Shown one piece after another: positions 45,241 to 55,500 of a DNA stretch of 64,000 nt; positions within the stretch are counted from its first letter, which is position 1; every line of letters begins with the position of its first letter. Position numbers and translations under genes: made by a program. Under the pieces are notes generated by a model. It searched no databases. It saw only the letters and a program-made list of their open reading frames with translations, and was not told the DNA's origin. The stretch comes from Hyaloperonospora brassicae (taxonomy: Eukaryota > Oomycota > Peronosporomycetes > Peronosporales > Peronosporaceae). The DNA lies in the NCBI GenBank assembly GCA_947650285.1, contig CANTFL010000003.1:186001-250000 (forward strand), in the 5' to 3' direction.

Positions 45241-46452
45241 TCACGGGAGCGGCTCGGATGCGTCGCCAACACGTTTCAGATGCAAGTATGCATCAGTACC
45301 ATACCCCTCCATCGAGATCACCTGAAGGTCGCCACCAAAGTAGCGTGCAAACAGACGACTGATTGGCAACCCGTATCCCAGTCCAGCAAGCGGAGAGTCG
45401 CCACCGAAATCATTGGGCGCCTCCAATCTCTCAAACGCTTCCGAGTCTGCTGTCGTGTAGAGATACGACCAGATCCTCGAGACCGACGAGCGTGGGATAC
45501 CCCCGCCTTCGTCCGAAATCTTGATTGACACGTCTTCATTGTCTTCTCCATCGGCAATCACAATTTTGATCGGAGGCATGATGTTGTCGACACCGTGAAA
45601 TTCCACGACCGCCCGCATCGAGTTCTTAATGACTTCAAACAGCATATGGTGCAAGTGGCTCGGCACGAACGGCATGGAAAAGTCCGTGTGGCCATGTAGC
45701 TCGACTTCCGGGGCATCTCCATACTGCCGCAGACACATGTGCCTGGCCGTATCAATCGCCGCAAGAGCAATCTCCGCGGGCGACGTGCTTTCACAGATAC
45801 ATCCTACCCACCCGCTTTCTTCTTCATGCAACGCGATGTGCTGACTCATGAGCATTCGGATACCGATCCTCGACATGTAGAAAGCATCGAGAAACGAGTG
45901 CAGATCCGACAAGTCGGCGAATTCCTGGGACCGCAAATACCGCTCGCCCAGTTCCCGCGTCGAGAGTGCTTTGGCTCCCGTATCCTGCTTTGAAAAGGAC
46001 TTGAACAGGTCCATCTTGAGTTCGTGCACGCCTTTGGCCATCGTGTACAACGTGCCACTGTGACGGTTTTTAATGCTCTCAATCAACGACCGGAACGCCA
46101 ATTCGTCCTGATAGGTCTCTACTTTTGGAAACTGCAGCAGCTCCTGCGCCGAGTTGACGTACCACTCCCGCACTTGCTGCACCGAGGGCATGTCACTAAG
46201 TCCGTGGGGCAGATGTTCCAAGTTCTTGATCCGGTGCGCGTACCGCACGGGCATTTCTTCATGTAGAAAGCGCGCCGACTGAATCAGTTTCTGCGGAGTA
46301 ATGCTGGTACCGAACTCGAGCAGATACTGGAGCGATACGCCCGTCTGCGGCAAGCGCGCGAGCTCGTCGATCAGAGTGGTCATGTTGTCGCTTGTGGCAT
46401 TGTGGCTGGACACGCTGCGACAGAGTGGGCCACGACTTCGGAGACGCTGCAT
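45241..46452 (-). CDS. Mitochondrial pyruvate/branched-chain 2-oxoacid dehydrogenase kinase
   Basis: A single exon of 403 residues from the ATG at 46452. The open frame extends further upstream, but only through a TA-rich microsatellite and non-conserved sequence. The N-terminus (MQRLRSRGPLCRSV) is basic, like a mitochondrial presequence. The kinase N-terminal helical domain includes LLEFGTSITPQKLIQSARFL, RIKNLEHLPHGLSDMPSV and the AFYMSRIGIRMLMSQHIAL region. The GHKL ATP site has the N-box EVIKNSMRA (Asn 277), G1 DEGGGI (Asp 314) and G2 GLGYGLP (about 356). These kinases phosphorylate the E1 alpha subunit and switch the dehydrogenase complex off. PDK and BCKDK cannot be told apart here with certainty. 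The gene converges on the 44142-44942 ORF. Confidence 0.92.
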   Translation of the reverse strand: MQRLRSRGPLCRSVSSHNATSDNMTTLIDELARLPQTGVSLQYLLEFGTSITPQKLIQSARFLHEEMPVRYAHRIKNLEHLPHGLSDMPSVQQVREWYVNSAQELLQFPKVETYQDELAFRSLIESIKNRHSGTLYTMAKGVHELKMDLFKSFSKQDTGAKALSTRELGERYLRSQEFADLSDLHSFLDAFYMSRIGIRMLMSQHIALHEEESGWVGCICESTSPAEIALAAIDTARHMCLRQYGDAPEVELHGHTDFSMPFVPSHLHHMLFEVIKNSMRAVVEFHGVDNIMPPIKIVIADGEDNEDVSIKISDEGGGIPRSSVSRIWSYLYTTADSEAFERLEAPNDFGGDSPLAGLGYGLPISRLFARYFGGDLQVISMEGYGTDAYLHLKRVGDASEPLP

Positions 46453-46484
46453 ATGTATATATATATATGTATATATATATATAG
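46450..46484. repeat. (TA)n microsatellite at the kinase start codon
   Basis: Runs of ATATATAT broken by ATG and TAG lie immediately 5' of, and touching, the minus-strand ATG. Length variation here would change the 5' leader but not the protein. Confidence 0.8.
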
Positions 46485-47786
46485 TTAATCTGTACACAGT
46501 GGAGCTGAAGGCAGTTGAATCGAAGTGGTGTGAGCGAAACTGCTGCCAAAGCCCTTTGCGTTTTCGAAGCTGCTGCGTCATACCGGTTTGGACTTTGTCG
46601 TACTGGTGAACGGGAGCAAATGTTGGACCGAAAAACAAAAACCCGACGTGAAGAAACACGAAACGAGCAATTGCTCGCCTTTTGCAGGTGCCGCGTATAT
46701 GGTGCTTTTTTGTCAGTGCACAATCACAGTTGCGGGACATAAAACTCGCCCCGCGATACGCCTGATCGAGTCGTTCGCAGCACCTTTGCGATTTGTGCTT
46801 AGCTCAATTGAAGTAGTCCGCAAGCTACCATTTTTGTGTATTTGAGAAACCAAATACACAAAATTAGCAACTTAACGAAAAATAGTCGTGGCTAGCTTTC
46901 GGCTGGAAGGCTCCGAAACCAGCAATAACAACTCATTGTGGTTTGTCATTTGTCGCTTGTCCATTGCCATAAGCAGCGGTCACATACATGTAAAAAAGAA
47001 AGATGAGACTCGGAAGACCAGCAAAAGATCGTACAGCTATATGATACAGCACGTACTCCAACCTCAGTTACAAATTCGTGCACGATCCGTTCGACTCCAG
47101 GGACATGGAAGGCGTATTGTGCGACTATCGAAAGCAGTCGTGTTGATCCCATTCAGGAATGTCATAGAAAGAGTGGTCGATGAAGCATCAGGATGCTGGG
47201 CGTAAATAGCAACTTTCGGGGATCGATGTGAAGCACTGAAAGCAGTCGCTCGTTTGCAGTTGGCAGAAACGCTTCGACTTCGTCCGTCGCTTCAAGCTAA
47301 TTTTAAGGTATCATCAGAGCTGGATGGTAGAACTTCAAACCTCTACGTAAGGCACACATCAATTCATCAGAACGGACACACGCAGAAGCCTCGATTGCTC
47401 AGCCGCTTCGAATCTGTGCGGGAACCCATGCTCGACATGTAACGGGTCTAGCGCTACCTGAACTAGATAACAATGACTAGTTTGAGGAAGCGTACTAAGC
47501 TACTCGTAAAACATATTTACTAGAAATCTATTAAGGTGATCTACAGGCTCCTGTGAGCCGCTCGAATATAAATCGACGCGTAATTGGTTGAGGTTAGGCC
47601 TGGCTATCCATTTCAAATTTACCGAAGCATATCTACCTAGTGATGTAATAAAAGTCAGAATCGTACGTATCTATGTATTGGAATCCCCATTCCATCACCT
47701 CAAATCAAAGAAATGCACTTACGGCACCGTAAGCGTAAACGACTATTTTCAAATAACGAATCCGTTTAAGTGGCGGGAGCACCAAC
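46485..47786. other. Kinase upstream region and decayed DNA, no gene recognised
   Basis: Includes a 105-codon plus frame at 46888-47205 without domains, and TGTAACGGG near 47439, which echoes the LTR starts seen elsewhere. Nothing can be assigned. Confidence 0.4.
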
Positions 47787-47864
47787 ATGAGCGACCAAGA
47801 CAAGATCCGTGACTTCGACCTGGCGCCGCGGCTGTTTAAGTCGCCCAACGTGACGGAACTGCAC
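47787..47864 (+). pseudogene. 5' stub of an unidentified gene
   Basis: An ATG opens a short GC-rich frame, MSDQDKIRDFDLAPRLFKSP then NVTEL. It is framed by AT-rich DNA, and coding character is lost after about 26 codons. The composition resembles host genes rather than the neighbouring repeats. It could be the first exon of a gene truncated by the LTR element to its right, or exon 1 before a long intron. I do not recognise the protein. Confidence 0.35.
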
Positions 47865-48199
47865 TGCTATCATGTGGAATGTACAAACTTGGCGAGTTTA
47901 AATCACTGGTGTTGCGTAAATCATGAAGAAATACTTCATCCAATATTGTGCCTTGCACAACAGTAAAACTGTAATGAAGCACCGACGCGTGTGCTGACAT
48001 AGTATATGCTACCTGCACTGAACCCAGTGTAGTTATGCGCCTCGACCCCTCACGTACACGTTAAGTGAATTGAAGGTATATCAAGTAAACGAACACGGTT
48101 AGTAAAGGGACGAATAGAACTGCATATGATATCGTCAAACCTCCAGATAATGCACCTTCGTTTTCCCTTACATATTTTTTCGCAACAAGCCCTAAGTGT

Positions 48200-48446
48200 G
48201 ACTAGTCGCTCACCACTCATGTGCGCATTTAGCAGCGATTGTTGGTTGAGTCGGTATATATAATGACCTTTGCCATCGAATGAGTGGAGCAGTGCCGAAT
48301 ATTACCTTTGGCGTTAGTACCACTTCGATATGTGATCAGTATAGTAGATACGAGAGATTATGATCATTACGGACAATATTCTATCGGACCCACTTTTGGT
48401 GTCATCGACATGTAACGGACTTACCCTCCTTTTTACATCACCTCTA
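48200..48446 (+). repeat. Decayed LTR-3 fragment
   Basis: CGCTCACCACTCATGTGCGC and the following AGCAGCGATTGTTGG correspond to the middle of LTR-3 copies (compare CTCACCACCCATTGCGCG at about 27413). The end TGTAACGGACTTACC...TTTTTACA corresponds to their 3' end. The left boundary is unclear. Together with 48894-49336 it may be the 5' LTR of an internally deleted element with only about 450 bp inside. Confidence 0.45.
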
Positions 48447-48893
48447 TAAAACAACCAGCCGCTTTAGTGAATCATTGATACCTCAGGGTAAGATTGGCAT
48501 ACGTTATGTCACTCTGGAAACGGGAGACTGCATGACTAACCCGAACCATTTTCGATTGTCATCGCATGATGAACTAGTCCACGCTGTGTGATGTTTATAC
48601 TGCCAGTCACGCGGCTGCACATATATGCAGCTACTGAGAAAGTATCTGAAGATTAATTATCAGGTAACCATTCGCCTTCTGCTGCTATTGAGCAGTCTGC
48701 CACGTCATTCGATGATGGTACACGAGGTGATGCACCACATGTAGCGAGTGAACCCTCTGCATCGATCGCGGGTGTAAGGTACAAAAGCGACGATGGATTG
48801 AATTAAAGGGTATGTATTCTGATGACTCGGATATTGCATTCGACTCGGAGCCGGTCGTTTAGAGTTCTGGCGAAGCCGAGTTTGTGGGTGCGA

Positions 48894-49336
48894 TGTAACG
48901 GGGCACAGGTACATACGCACTGACAATCGTGCATAGCAAGCTCTCACTGACTGCAGGGAGAACTAGTGCCCTGTTAGATGGCGTACACTATACGTGTTCT
49001 AAAGGAAGACCTAGTACTAAACGATTAGGCTTAGTAAAAGAAAGGAACATTGTGTTAGCATAGTTATTTCATAAATGTGTCTTGTATCATTTGTCCCAAC
49101 TTAACTTAATCAATACCAAATCATGTATGATGAAGTCTACTCACCACCCTTTGCGCTCGTCTGACAGAGATTAGTATGTTAGGATAATGGTATGTCCACC
49201 AACGAGTAGGCCCTAGGGTCACTGCAAAAATATCACTGAACTTAGTGACATTGTAGTGAGAACATTATACTCGATAGTCTCGGCTCTCATTATTGTGGTA
49301 AATAATAATGTTATGTAACAGGCCCACCCCGTAACA
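48894..49336 (+). repeat. LTR-3 copy B (probable 3' LTR)
   Basis: 443 bp, starting TGTAACGGGG and ending CCCCGTAACA, with imperfect terminal inversion. It is preceded by TTTGTGGGTGCGA, which looks like a polypurine tract, so internal sequence once lay to its left. It shares order and many blocks with 27167-27609. Confidence 0.65.
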
Positions 49337-50241
49337 CGCAACGACTTGATGATATTGATATAGTGGCGATGGTCGTGACACCATGAACGTTGCGATATTT
49401 GGGCCGTCCGATCGATCAAGCGGCTTGTTTCCTGGATCTTGTCAATTGCTCTCATACAAGATCGACGTGATTTACCGGTGTGATAAAACTGGAGCTCGCG
49501 ATGCTGGTGGTGACTCGAGTCCAAGTCAGCGTAGATGAACCGATCGGAGTGATTGTGGAGGATTCGGCAGCGCGAAATTGCTGGTGCGAGCGGCGAACCT
49601 CGAAGCAAACCATAATGCCGACTTACGAAGCGGTTAATCTGATCCGTTCGGTATCTTGTGACTTTTTGTGTACCCGTAGATTGAGTAAGTGTAAGCTCTT
49701 CTTCATTGTCGAGAAAGATGTCTATATCGATTGCAATTAGGACCTGTATATGGACATCGCTGCTCGAGCATTACACTCAGCAATGTATCATGAGAATTCT
49801 GATGAAATGATGATTGGTCGATCGACTTCCGCAGATCCTCTTGATCATGTCTTGTATCCACCCAACACGGTTTTCGGACCACTTGATCCGCCTCGAGGTG
49901 TCAAATTCGCCTCATTAATCTTGCAGTTTGTTATATCTACCTCTACTGCTCTTGCTATTGGAGTAGATTGACTTGTATGCGCTTAGATCCACGTGCGTGC
50001 GACGACATCTTCCTTTACTCTTTCCTATCTCCAGCATGTATGTCGTTCTTGCGATCTCGATTGTCAGAGAAATCGACCTTGTCGTGCTTTTTTGTCCAGT
50101 GGTTGCACCTGCGTGCAACCGTAGTCTTTTCTATGTCATAACTCCTCGCTAGCCCTAGACAAATACACCGAAGATTAGGTTCTTTGGTAGTTGAATTGCG
50201 TTAATCGGCTACATGGAAGCCAAGTAAAGCTTGTGGGAAGG
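49337..50241. other. No recognised gene between LTR-3 copy B and gypsy-2
   Basis: Short ORFs only: an 86-codon plus frame at 49480-49740, a 129-codon minus frame and a 73-codon plus frame at 49750-49971. None has a motif I know. GCTTGTGGGAAGG just before 50242 resembles a polypurine tract. Confidence 0.4.
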
Positions 50242-50631
50242 TGTAACGGGGCAGCCCGTTACATGAAATTGTCACTTTAAGGAAAGTGACAATAAAGAAT
50301 ATGAAGTTGGATATTCTTTAAACAATATCACCAAAGTGGTGATATTGAAGGGTCGACCAAAGGGTCTGTTCATTGGTTGATATCTTGATGATATCAATCC
50401 ACCAATCGCCGCAAGACGCGCGCAATGAGTGGTGACGAGACGTCACCATACATCCAGTTATATTAGTATAGTTGAACTAAGTCAAACAGAGAGACAGTAG
50501 TTTAAAGACTTAATTATATTAATATAACAGTTCTGCTTTTACCCTACCTACGCTTCCTCGCTTGCCACGTGTACGTCTGTCGGGGCACCGAATACCCTTG
50601 CGTTAAGTTACGCAAGGGTGTGCCCGTTACA
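50242..50631 (+). repeat. gypsy-2 5' LTR
   Basis: It starts TGTAACGGGGCA; the 3' LTR copy ends with the near-perfect inverse. Consecutive hairpins: ATTGTCACTTT-aagg-AAAGTGACAAT (50268-50293), AAAGAATAT-n8-ATATTCTTT (50294-50319), CAATATCACC-n5-GGTGATATTG (50323-50347), then a GGTCGACC palindrome and a GATATC pair. The primer-binding site TGGTAGCACTTTGACG follows at about 50634, a match to a tRNA 3' end beginning TGG. Confidence 0.93.
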
Positions 50632-50675
50632 CCTGGTAGCACTTTGACGTCCTTCCAAGGACCACATCATCCAAC

Positions 50676-51830
50676 ATGTTCATGTTGGATGAAGAAGACA
50701 CCTTTCACGCCACGCGTGAAGGGTTTACCCATTTGAGTGACATCGAATGGGGTGCGGTAGAACGAATGAGTTCTACCGTAGGCGAACTCGTCGTTAGCGC
50801 CATGTTGGAGTCTCTAGACAGAGACCAAAAACATGCCGCTATTGCCAAGTTCATTCAGAATGAACTTGCTCTCGAGAGGGAGAAAGTAGCCTTGCTTCAC
50901 CAGCAAGGCTCTCAACAGGCCGAGCAGTTGAGAGAACTCGGTGCTCAACAGACGGAGCTGTTGAAACAGCAGCAATTCCATGCTGCTGTGGGCGGGACGG
51001 CGCATGAGCGTCGTCCCGAAGTCATGAAAGTTGACATCTCCAAGTACAGTGTAGTCCCGGAGGACTCCCTGTTACTGTGGTTTGTCGAACTCGACAGAGC
51101 CCTAAGGGCTCGTCGCGTCGAAGATGAGCAAATGAAACTCACATTTGCTCAGACCCACTTTGCAGGGCGTGCCAAAACTTGGTCCCTGAGACTCGAGAGT
51201 AGCGACCCAAATGTGTTTAGGTCGCTAGATGACTTCAAGGCCCGGCTCAGACAATCGTTTGAGCCGCCACGGGCTGAGTTCAGGGCTCGTTCAGAGCTCC
51301 TGAAACTCAAGCAGGGTAAGCGTGATGTGCACGCTTACGCACAGCATATACGAATCCTTGCGAGTAGTATAACTGCTAACCCAGTACATGAACACACGTT
51401 GATTACGGAGTTCATGCAAGGGCTCGCAGAGGGGCCCGTCAGGAGCCACCTGTTCCGCCTTGAGCTGAATACGCTGGAAGATGCGATATCAGCCGCGAAA
51501 CAGGAAGACTTTAGCATGAGACAGGCTCATGCTAGCTCAAACTCTTATCGTCCACCGAGACGACAAGAGATCGGAGGTCCAGAACCAATGAACCTCTGCT
51601 AATTTGAGAGCGAGAGACCTCGCTCTTCAAACAACAAGTCATTGCAGAGGTGCAATCGCTGTCGGAAGTTAGGGCACTATGCATACGAGTGTAGTGCTCC
51701 ACGCCCAGTATTAAACAGTACTGAGCGAAAGGGACGACCATTTGCCAGAAAGGGCAATGGGCGTGGGTCCAGCGCTGTTGCGAAGCCGCAACAGCGAGAC
51801 GGACCATCAAAAAATGGTCGGGGTCAGTAG
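50676..51830 (+). pseudogene. gypsy-2 gag with one premature stop
   Basis: The frame runs from the ATG at 50676 to 51830, interrupted only by a TAA at 51600-51602. The N-terminal part is a predicted coiled coil (ALEREKVALLHQQGSQQAEQ). The capsid segment reads LLLWFVELDRALRARRVEDE, then DDFKARLRQSFEPP. After the stop comes the zinc knuckle CNRCRKLGHYAYEC (C-x2-C-x4-H-x4-C) and a basic tail. With the stop, Gag would lack its RNA-binding knuckle. Confidence 0.85.
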
Positions 51831-51880
51831 GGGCGGAGCACCCTACTGATCCAGAAACCTCAAGAGAATTTGCAAATCTC

Positions 51881-53110
51881 TTGACGAAAGTTGCTCCAGA
51901 TACACAATCATTGTGTGTCTCTGCACCTGGTGATGACGTCTCGCTCATTACCTTGAAGTTGGAAGCGACAAATGATTTGTCGCTTCGTGCCCTAGTAGAC
52001 TGTGGGGCGTCGAACAACTTTGTCCGTCGCCAGTCACTAGAGGGTCGTAGGCTCAAGTTCGTTGAGCGCAATATTCCCCTCACAAGGATGACGGTGCGCC
52101 TTGCAACAGGCGCATCGATAACCGTTGAGAGACGTGTAGTAGGAGTCCACTACACGTTAGAGGGCGAATAGTACGATGATGACTTCATCGTACTAGATCT
52201 CGATGGCAAATTTGATGTCATCCTGGGATTACCTTGGCTCAGAAAGTACGAGCCAAGGGTGATCTGGCAGCATCGATCCGTGAAGATGCCTGCCGCTTGT
52301 TCATCAGATGGCCATCTGATGAACATCTTGGAGCGTCCACAATCGTGTGGATGTTCTGCGAGTGAGTGCGATGGCCTCACTTGCGGTACGGTCGTTAGCA
52401 CGACTGCACAAGATCACAGTGTAGTTGATCACTACACTGTGGAGCAAGCTCCCGGCGGCTGTACAGAAGTACAGGTGGCGCCGAAGGTCCACCACTCGAA
52501 TAAGTCGAGTGGACCGGGACATGGATGCATGCCTAGCGGGCAGCATCTTAGAAGAAAGAAATCTGTTGCCCCCAAGGGGCAACATGAAAATCCTAGGTCG
52601 ACTATGGAGTCGACCGTAGAGGATCGGTGCCTGACTGTGGTTGCACAGCCACAGTCGGAAGACGTCGAGGGAATAAGTCCCCACGTACTTGAGGAAGGAA
52701 TTCCTCAAGAGTCGCTTGCTGAGGGATCATGCCCTCAGCAACCTATGGAAGCAAGTTCCCAGGAAGAAACCGAGACGTTGAACGTCTTGGTCAATGACGG
52801 ATCAAGCGTAGGCGCTTATACGCTTGATCTGATTGTGCCTCCGAAGTTGACTTCGGAGATAACTCAGTTGCCAACGCTAGAACCGAAACGGTTCTTGCGT
52901 GATCTACGTAGTGGCAAAGTCAAGCAGATCTGCATACTCGTCACGGAGGATGAGTATGTGGCCGATATTCGGTCGGCTACAGTATTTGCTGAGAGCGAAC
53001 GGGTTCTCAGCAGCTCATCGATGGACGAAAGTGTCCTCGATGAAAAGACTCGGATTGAGCGATACACGTCTCAATCCTGGGAGTCACATTCAGGCAAATC
53101 CTTTGTATAA
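51881..53110 (+). pseudogene. gypsy-2 protease region and linker
   Basis: One frame with a single TAG at 52169-52171. The protease active site reads ALVDCGASNNFVRR, with Cys in place of the usual Ser/Thr of D-S/T-G. After LDLDGKFDVILGLPWLRKYE a long hydrophilic linker leads to SSSMDESVLDE, a spacer also present in gypsy-1 (SSLLDESVLED). A frame change near 53060-53100 precedes the RT. Confidence 0.75.
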
Positions 53111-54788
53111 GGACTTGATCGAATTCAGGGATGTATTCACTGAATCCGTACCTTGCGAGTTGCCTAAGGACAAAGGCAATCGACACGAGATCGAGCTCAA
53201 ACCGGGCTCGAAGTACTGTGTCATGAAGCAGTGGCCACTGCCTCGTGAACAAGTACTAGCGATCGACAAGTTCTTTGCCGATCGCTTAGCATCGGGCCAT
53301 GCGAGGAAATCAACATCCCCTCACAGCTCTCCGACCTTCTGTGTGCGAAAGGCCACAGGAGGGTGGCGGATAGTGCACGCATTCAACAAGTTGAATGCTG
53401 CAACGGTACCGGCTCAGACGCCGATACCAAGGAAGGACGTATTAATAGATGGTATGTCAAAGAGTACCATCTTTTCGTCCATGGATCTGATGGATGGATT
53501 CTATCAGATCCTGATGCGTGAACGGGACGTCCCGTTCACGGCAGTGAGTACCCCCAGCGGGATGCTGTGGGAGTGGCTAGTGATGCCACAGGGACTGAGT
53601 AATGCCCCTGCAACATTCAACAGATGTGTTACAAATCTGTTGAGACCGGTGCGAGACTTCGCACCGAGTTACTTCGACGATGTGTTCGTCCATAGCCGGG
53701 CTATGGACGGGAAGACGGACGTTGAAGCTCACAGAACTCACGTTCGTCAGGTTCTTCAACTTATGCGCAAGTATAAGTTGTACGCCAACCTCAAGAAGTG
53801 TATATTCGCGGCTAGCGAAATTCCACTTCTTGGGTGCATCGTGGGTAAACACGGCGTACGCCCTGATCCCGAAAAGATCAAGGCGATCACCGACTGGCCA
53901 GTGTCAGTCGATGTCAAGGGACTAAGGAAGTTCCTTGGTCTAGCGGCGTACTTGCACAAGTACTCGCGCAACTACGCCGGGATGACTGTTCATCTTTCTT
54001 GCTTGCTTAAGAAAAATGTCAAGTGGTCATGGAACGCTGAGTGCCAGCGTTCCTTTGAAGGTATCAAGCATAGCTTGAATCAATCACCGATCTTGGCGAT
54101 TGCAGATCAGGACAGACCATTTCATGTGGTCTGTGACGCCAGCGATTTCGCAATCGGCTGTACGTTAATGCAGTTCGATGCAGATGGCGCGGAGCGCGTC
54201 GTCTGTTATCAGTCGCGTCAGCTGCAAGCAGCTGAGCGCAATTACCCAGTGCATGACAAGGAACTCCTTGCCATGAAGTACGCACTGGCTAAGTTTCGCG
54301 TCTATCTCTTGAAAGATATACCGTTTGTTGTCTACACGGACCATGCGTCATTACGCACGGCCGCAAACAGCCCACACCTCTCTCAAAGAATGGCGAGGTG
54401 GCTGTCTTTCTTCGCGGAGTATAACTTCTCCGTGGAGTATAAACCAGGACGACTCAATGTCGTCGCTGATGCTCTTTCGCGCCGGCCCGATTTCGAGCCG
54501 GACGCACAAATCAACAGTGAGGATAAGCCCACTGTTGCGACCCTGTCAGTCAGTGTCCCGTCGTCAAGTTTACTTGACGACGTACGAAAGGCATACGCGG
54601 AAGATAAGGATCTTCTGCGATTGATGGATAATCTGGTGAATCCATCCAGTAAATCCATGAGGGATTTACCGGCTTTGTACCGATCCTCATCGGATCGGTA
54701 TAGTACACGCAACGGATTGCTGTACTATACAGATGTTGCCGACGACACGCCTCGTGTCGTCGTACCCGCTCATCATGATTTGCGTTAA
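53070..54788 (+). CDS. gypsy-2 reverse transcriptase and RNase H
   Basis: RT begins around HEIELKPGSKYCVMKQWPLP, with PTFCVRKATGGWRIVHAFNK, the catalytic SYFDDVFVHSRAMD and IPLLGCIVGKHGVRPDP. RNase H starts at FHVVCDASDFAIG and includes NYPVHDKELLAMKYALAKFR and VVYTDHASLRTA, then VVADALSRRPDFEPD. The domains are complete. A TAA at 54786-54788 replaces the Tyr/Ser-like codon just before RIMYESHD at the integrase start; in gypsy-1 that position reads Y-R-I-L-Y-E. Confidence 0.85.
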   Translation, partial: LNPGSHIQANPLYKDLIEFRDVFTESVPCELPKDKGNRHEIELKPGSKYCVMKQWPLPREQVLAIDKFFADRLASGHARKSTSPHSSPTFCVRKATGGWRIVHAFNKLNAATVPAQTPIPRKDVLIDGMSKSTIFSSMDLMDGFYQILMRERDVPFTAVSTPSGMLWEWLVMPQGLSNAPATFNRCVTNLLRPVRDFAPSYFDDVFVHSRAMDGKTDVEAHRTHVRQVLQLMRKYKLYANLKKCIFAASEIPLLGCIVGKHGVRPDPEKIKAITDWPVSVDVKGLRKFLGLAAYLHKYSRNYAGMTVHLSCLLKKNVKWSWNAECQRSFEGIKHSLNQSPILAIADQDRPFHVVCDASDFAIGCTLMQFDADGAERVVCYQSRQLQAAERNYPVHDKELLAMKYALAKFRVYLLKDIPFVVYTDHASLRTAANSPHLSQRMARWLSFFAEYNFSVEYKPGRLNVVADALSRRPDFEPDAQINSEDKPTVATLSVSVPSSSLLDDVRKAYAEDKDLLRLMDNLVNPSSKSMRDLPALYRSSSDRYSTRNGLLYYTDVADDTPRVVVPAHHDLR

Positions 54789-55500
54789 CGCATCATGTAT
54801 GAGTCTCACGATGCCCCAACAAGCAGCCATCGTGGTAGAGAAAAGACTTACCTCACGGTAAGTCGTGACTTTTACTGGTCACGCCAGTACCAGTTTGTCC
54901 GCAAGTTCATACGTGCTTGCGAGGTTTGTCAACGGGTGAAGCCTAGTCCTTCATCCCGTGCGCCATTGCAGCCTCTGCCTGTTCCGACAGAGTGCTGGCG
55001 GTCCGTTTCAATGGACTTCGTCTTCGGTTTTCCCGAAGACGCTCACAAGAATAATGGTATTCTTGTGTTTGTTGACCGATTCAGCAAGATGGTCCATCTT
55101 TCTGCTGTCCCTGAGTCGATCAAGGCTCAAGGTTGTGCTCGTGTCTTTCTAGATACAGTCTTTAGACTCCACGGATTACCCCGTGAACTCGTATCCGACC
55201 GTGACCCTCGGTTCGCGGCGGCATTTTGGCAAACCGTGTTCCGTACTCTCGGAACACGATTGAAGATGTCCACTTCTGACCATCCAGAAACAGATGGTCA
55301 GACGGAACGTGCGAACCGTGTCCTCGAAGAGATCCTTCGAGGATAGGTCCACTCGTTTCCGAGTTGGAGCGAATTCCTACCCATGGTGGAATTCGCCATC
55401 AATAATTCGGTGCATGCTTCAACACAGCACACACCGTTTTACGTGAATGGCCTAAGCCATCCACGAGTGCCCACCCTTATAGAGTGTGACTCTTGGATAA
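54789..55500 (+). pseudogene. gypsy-2 integrase zinc-binding and core domains
   Basis: Same frame as RT, after the stop. It contains the H...C-x2-C zinc site (RACEVCQRVKPSPS) and core acidic residues in SVSMDFVFGFPEDAH and LVSDRDPRFAAAFW, with TDGQTERANRVLEEIL carrying the Glu. A TAG at 55344-55346 interrupts before WSEFLPMVEFAINNSVHAS. A frame change near 55490 leads into the C-terminal piece. Confidence 0.8.

Noticed and set aside
46453..46740. 96-codon N-terminal extension of the kinase
   Set aside because: It runs through a TA microsatellite and non-conserved sequence; the ATG at 46452 gives the usual family length and a plausible presequence.
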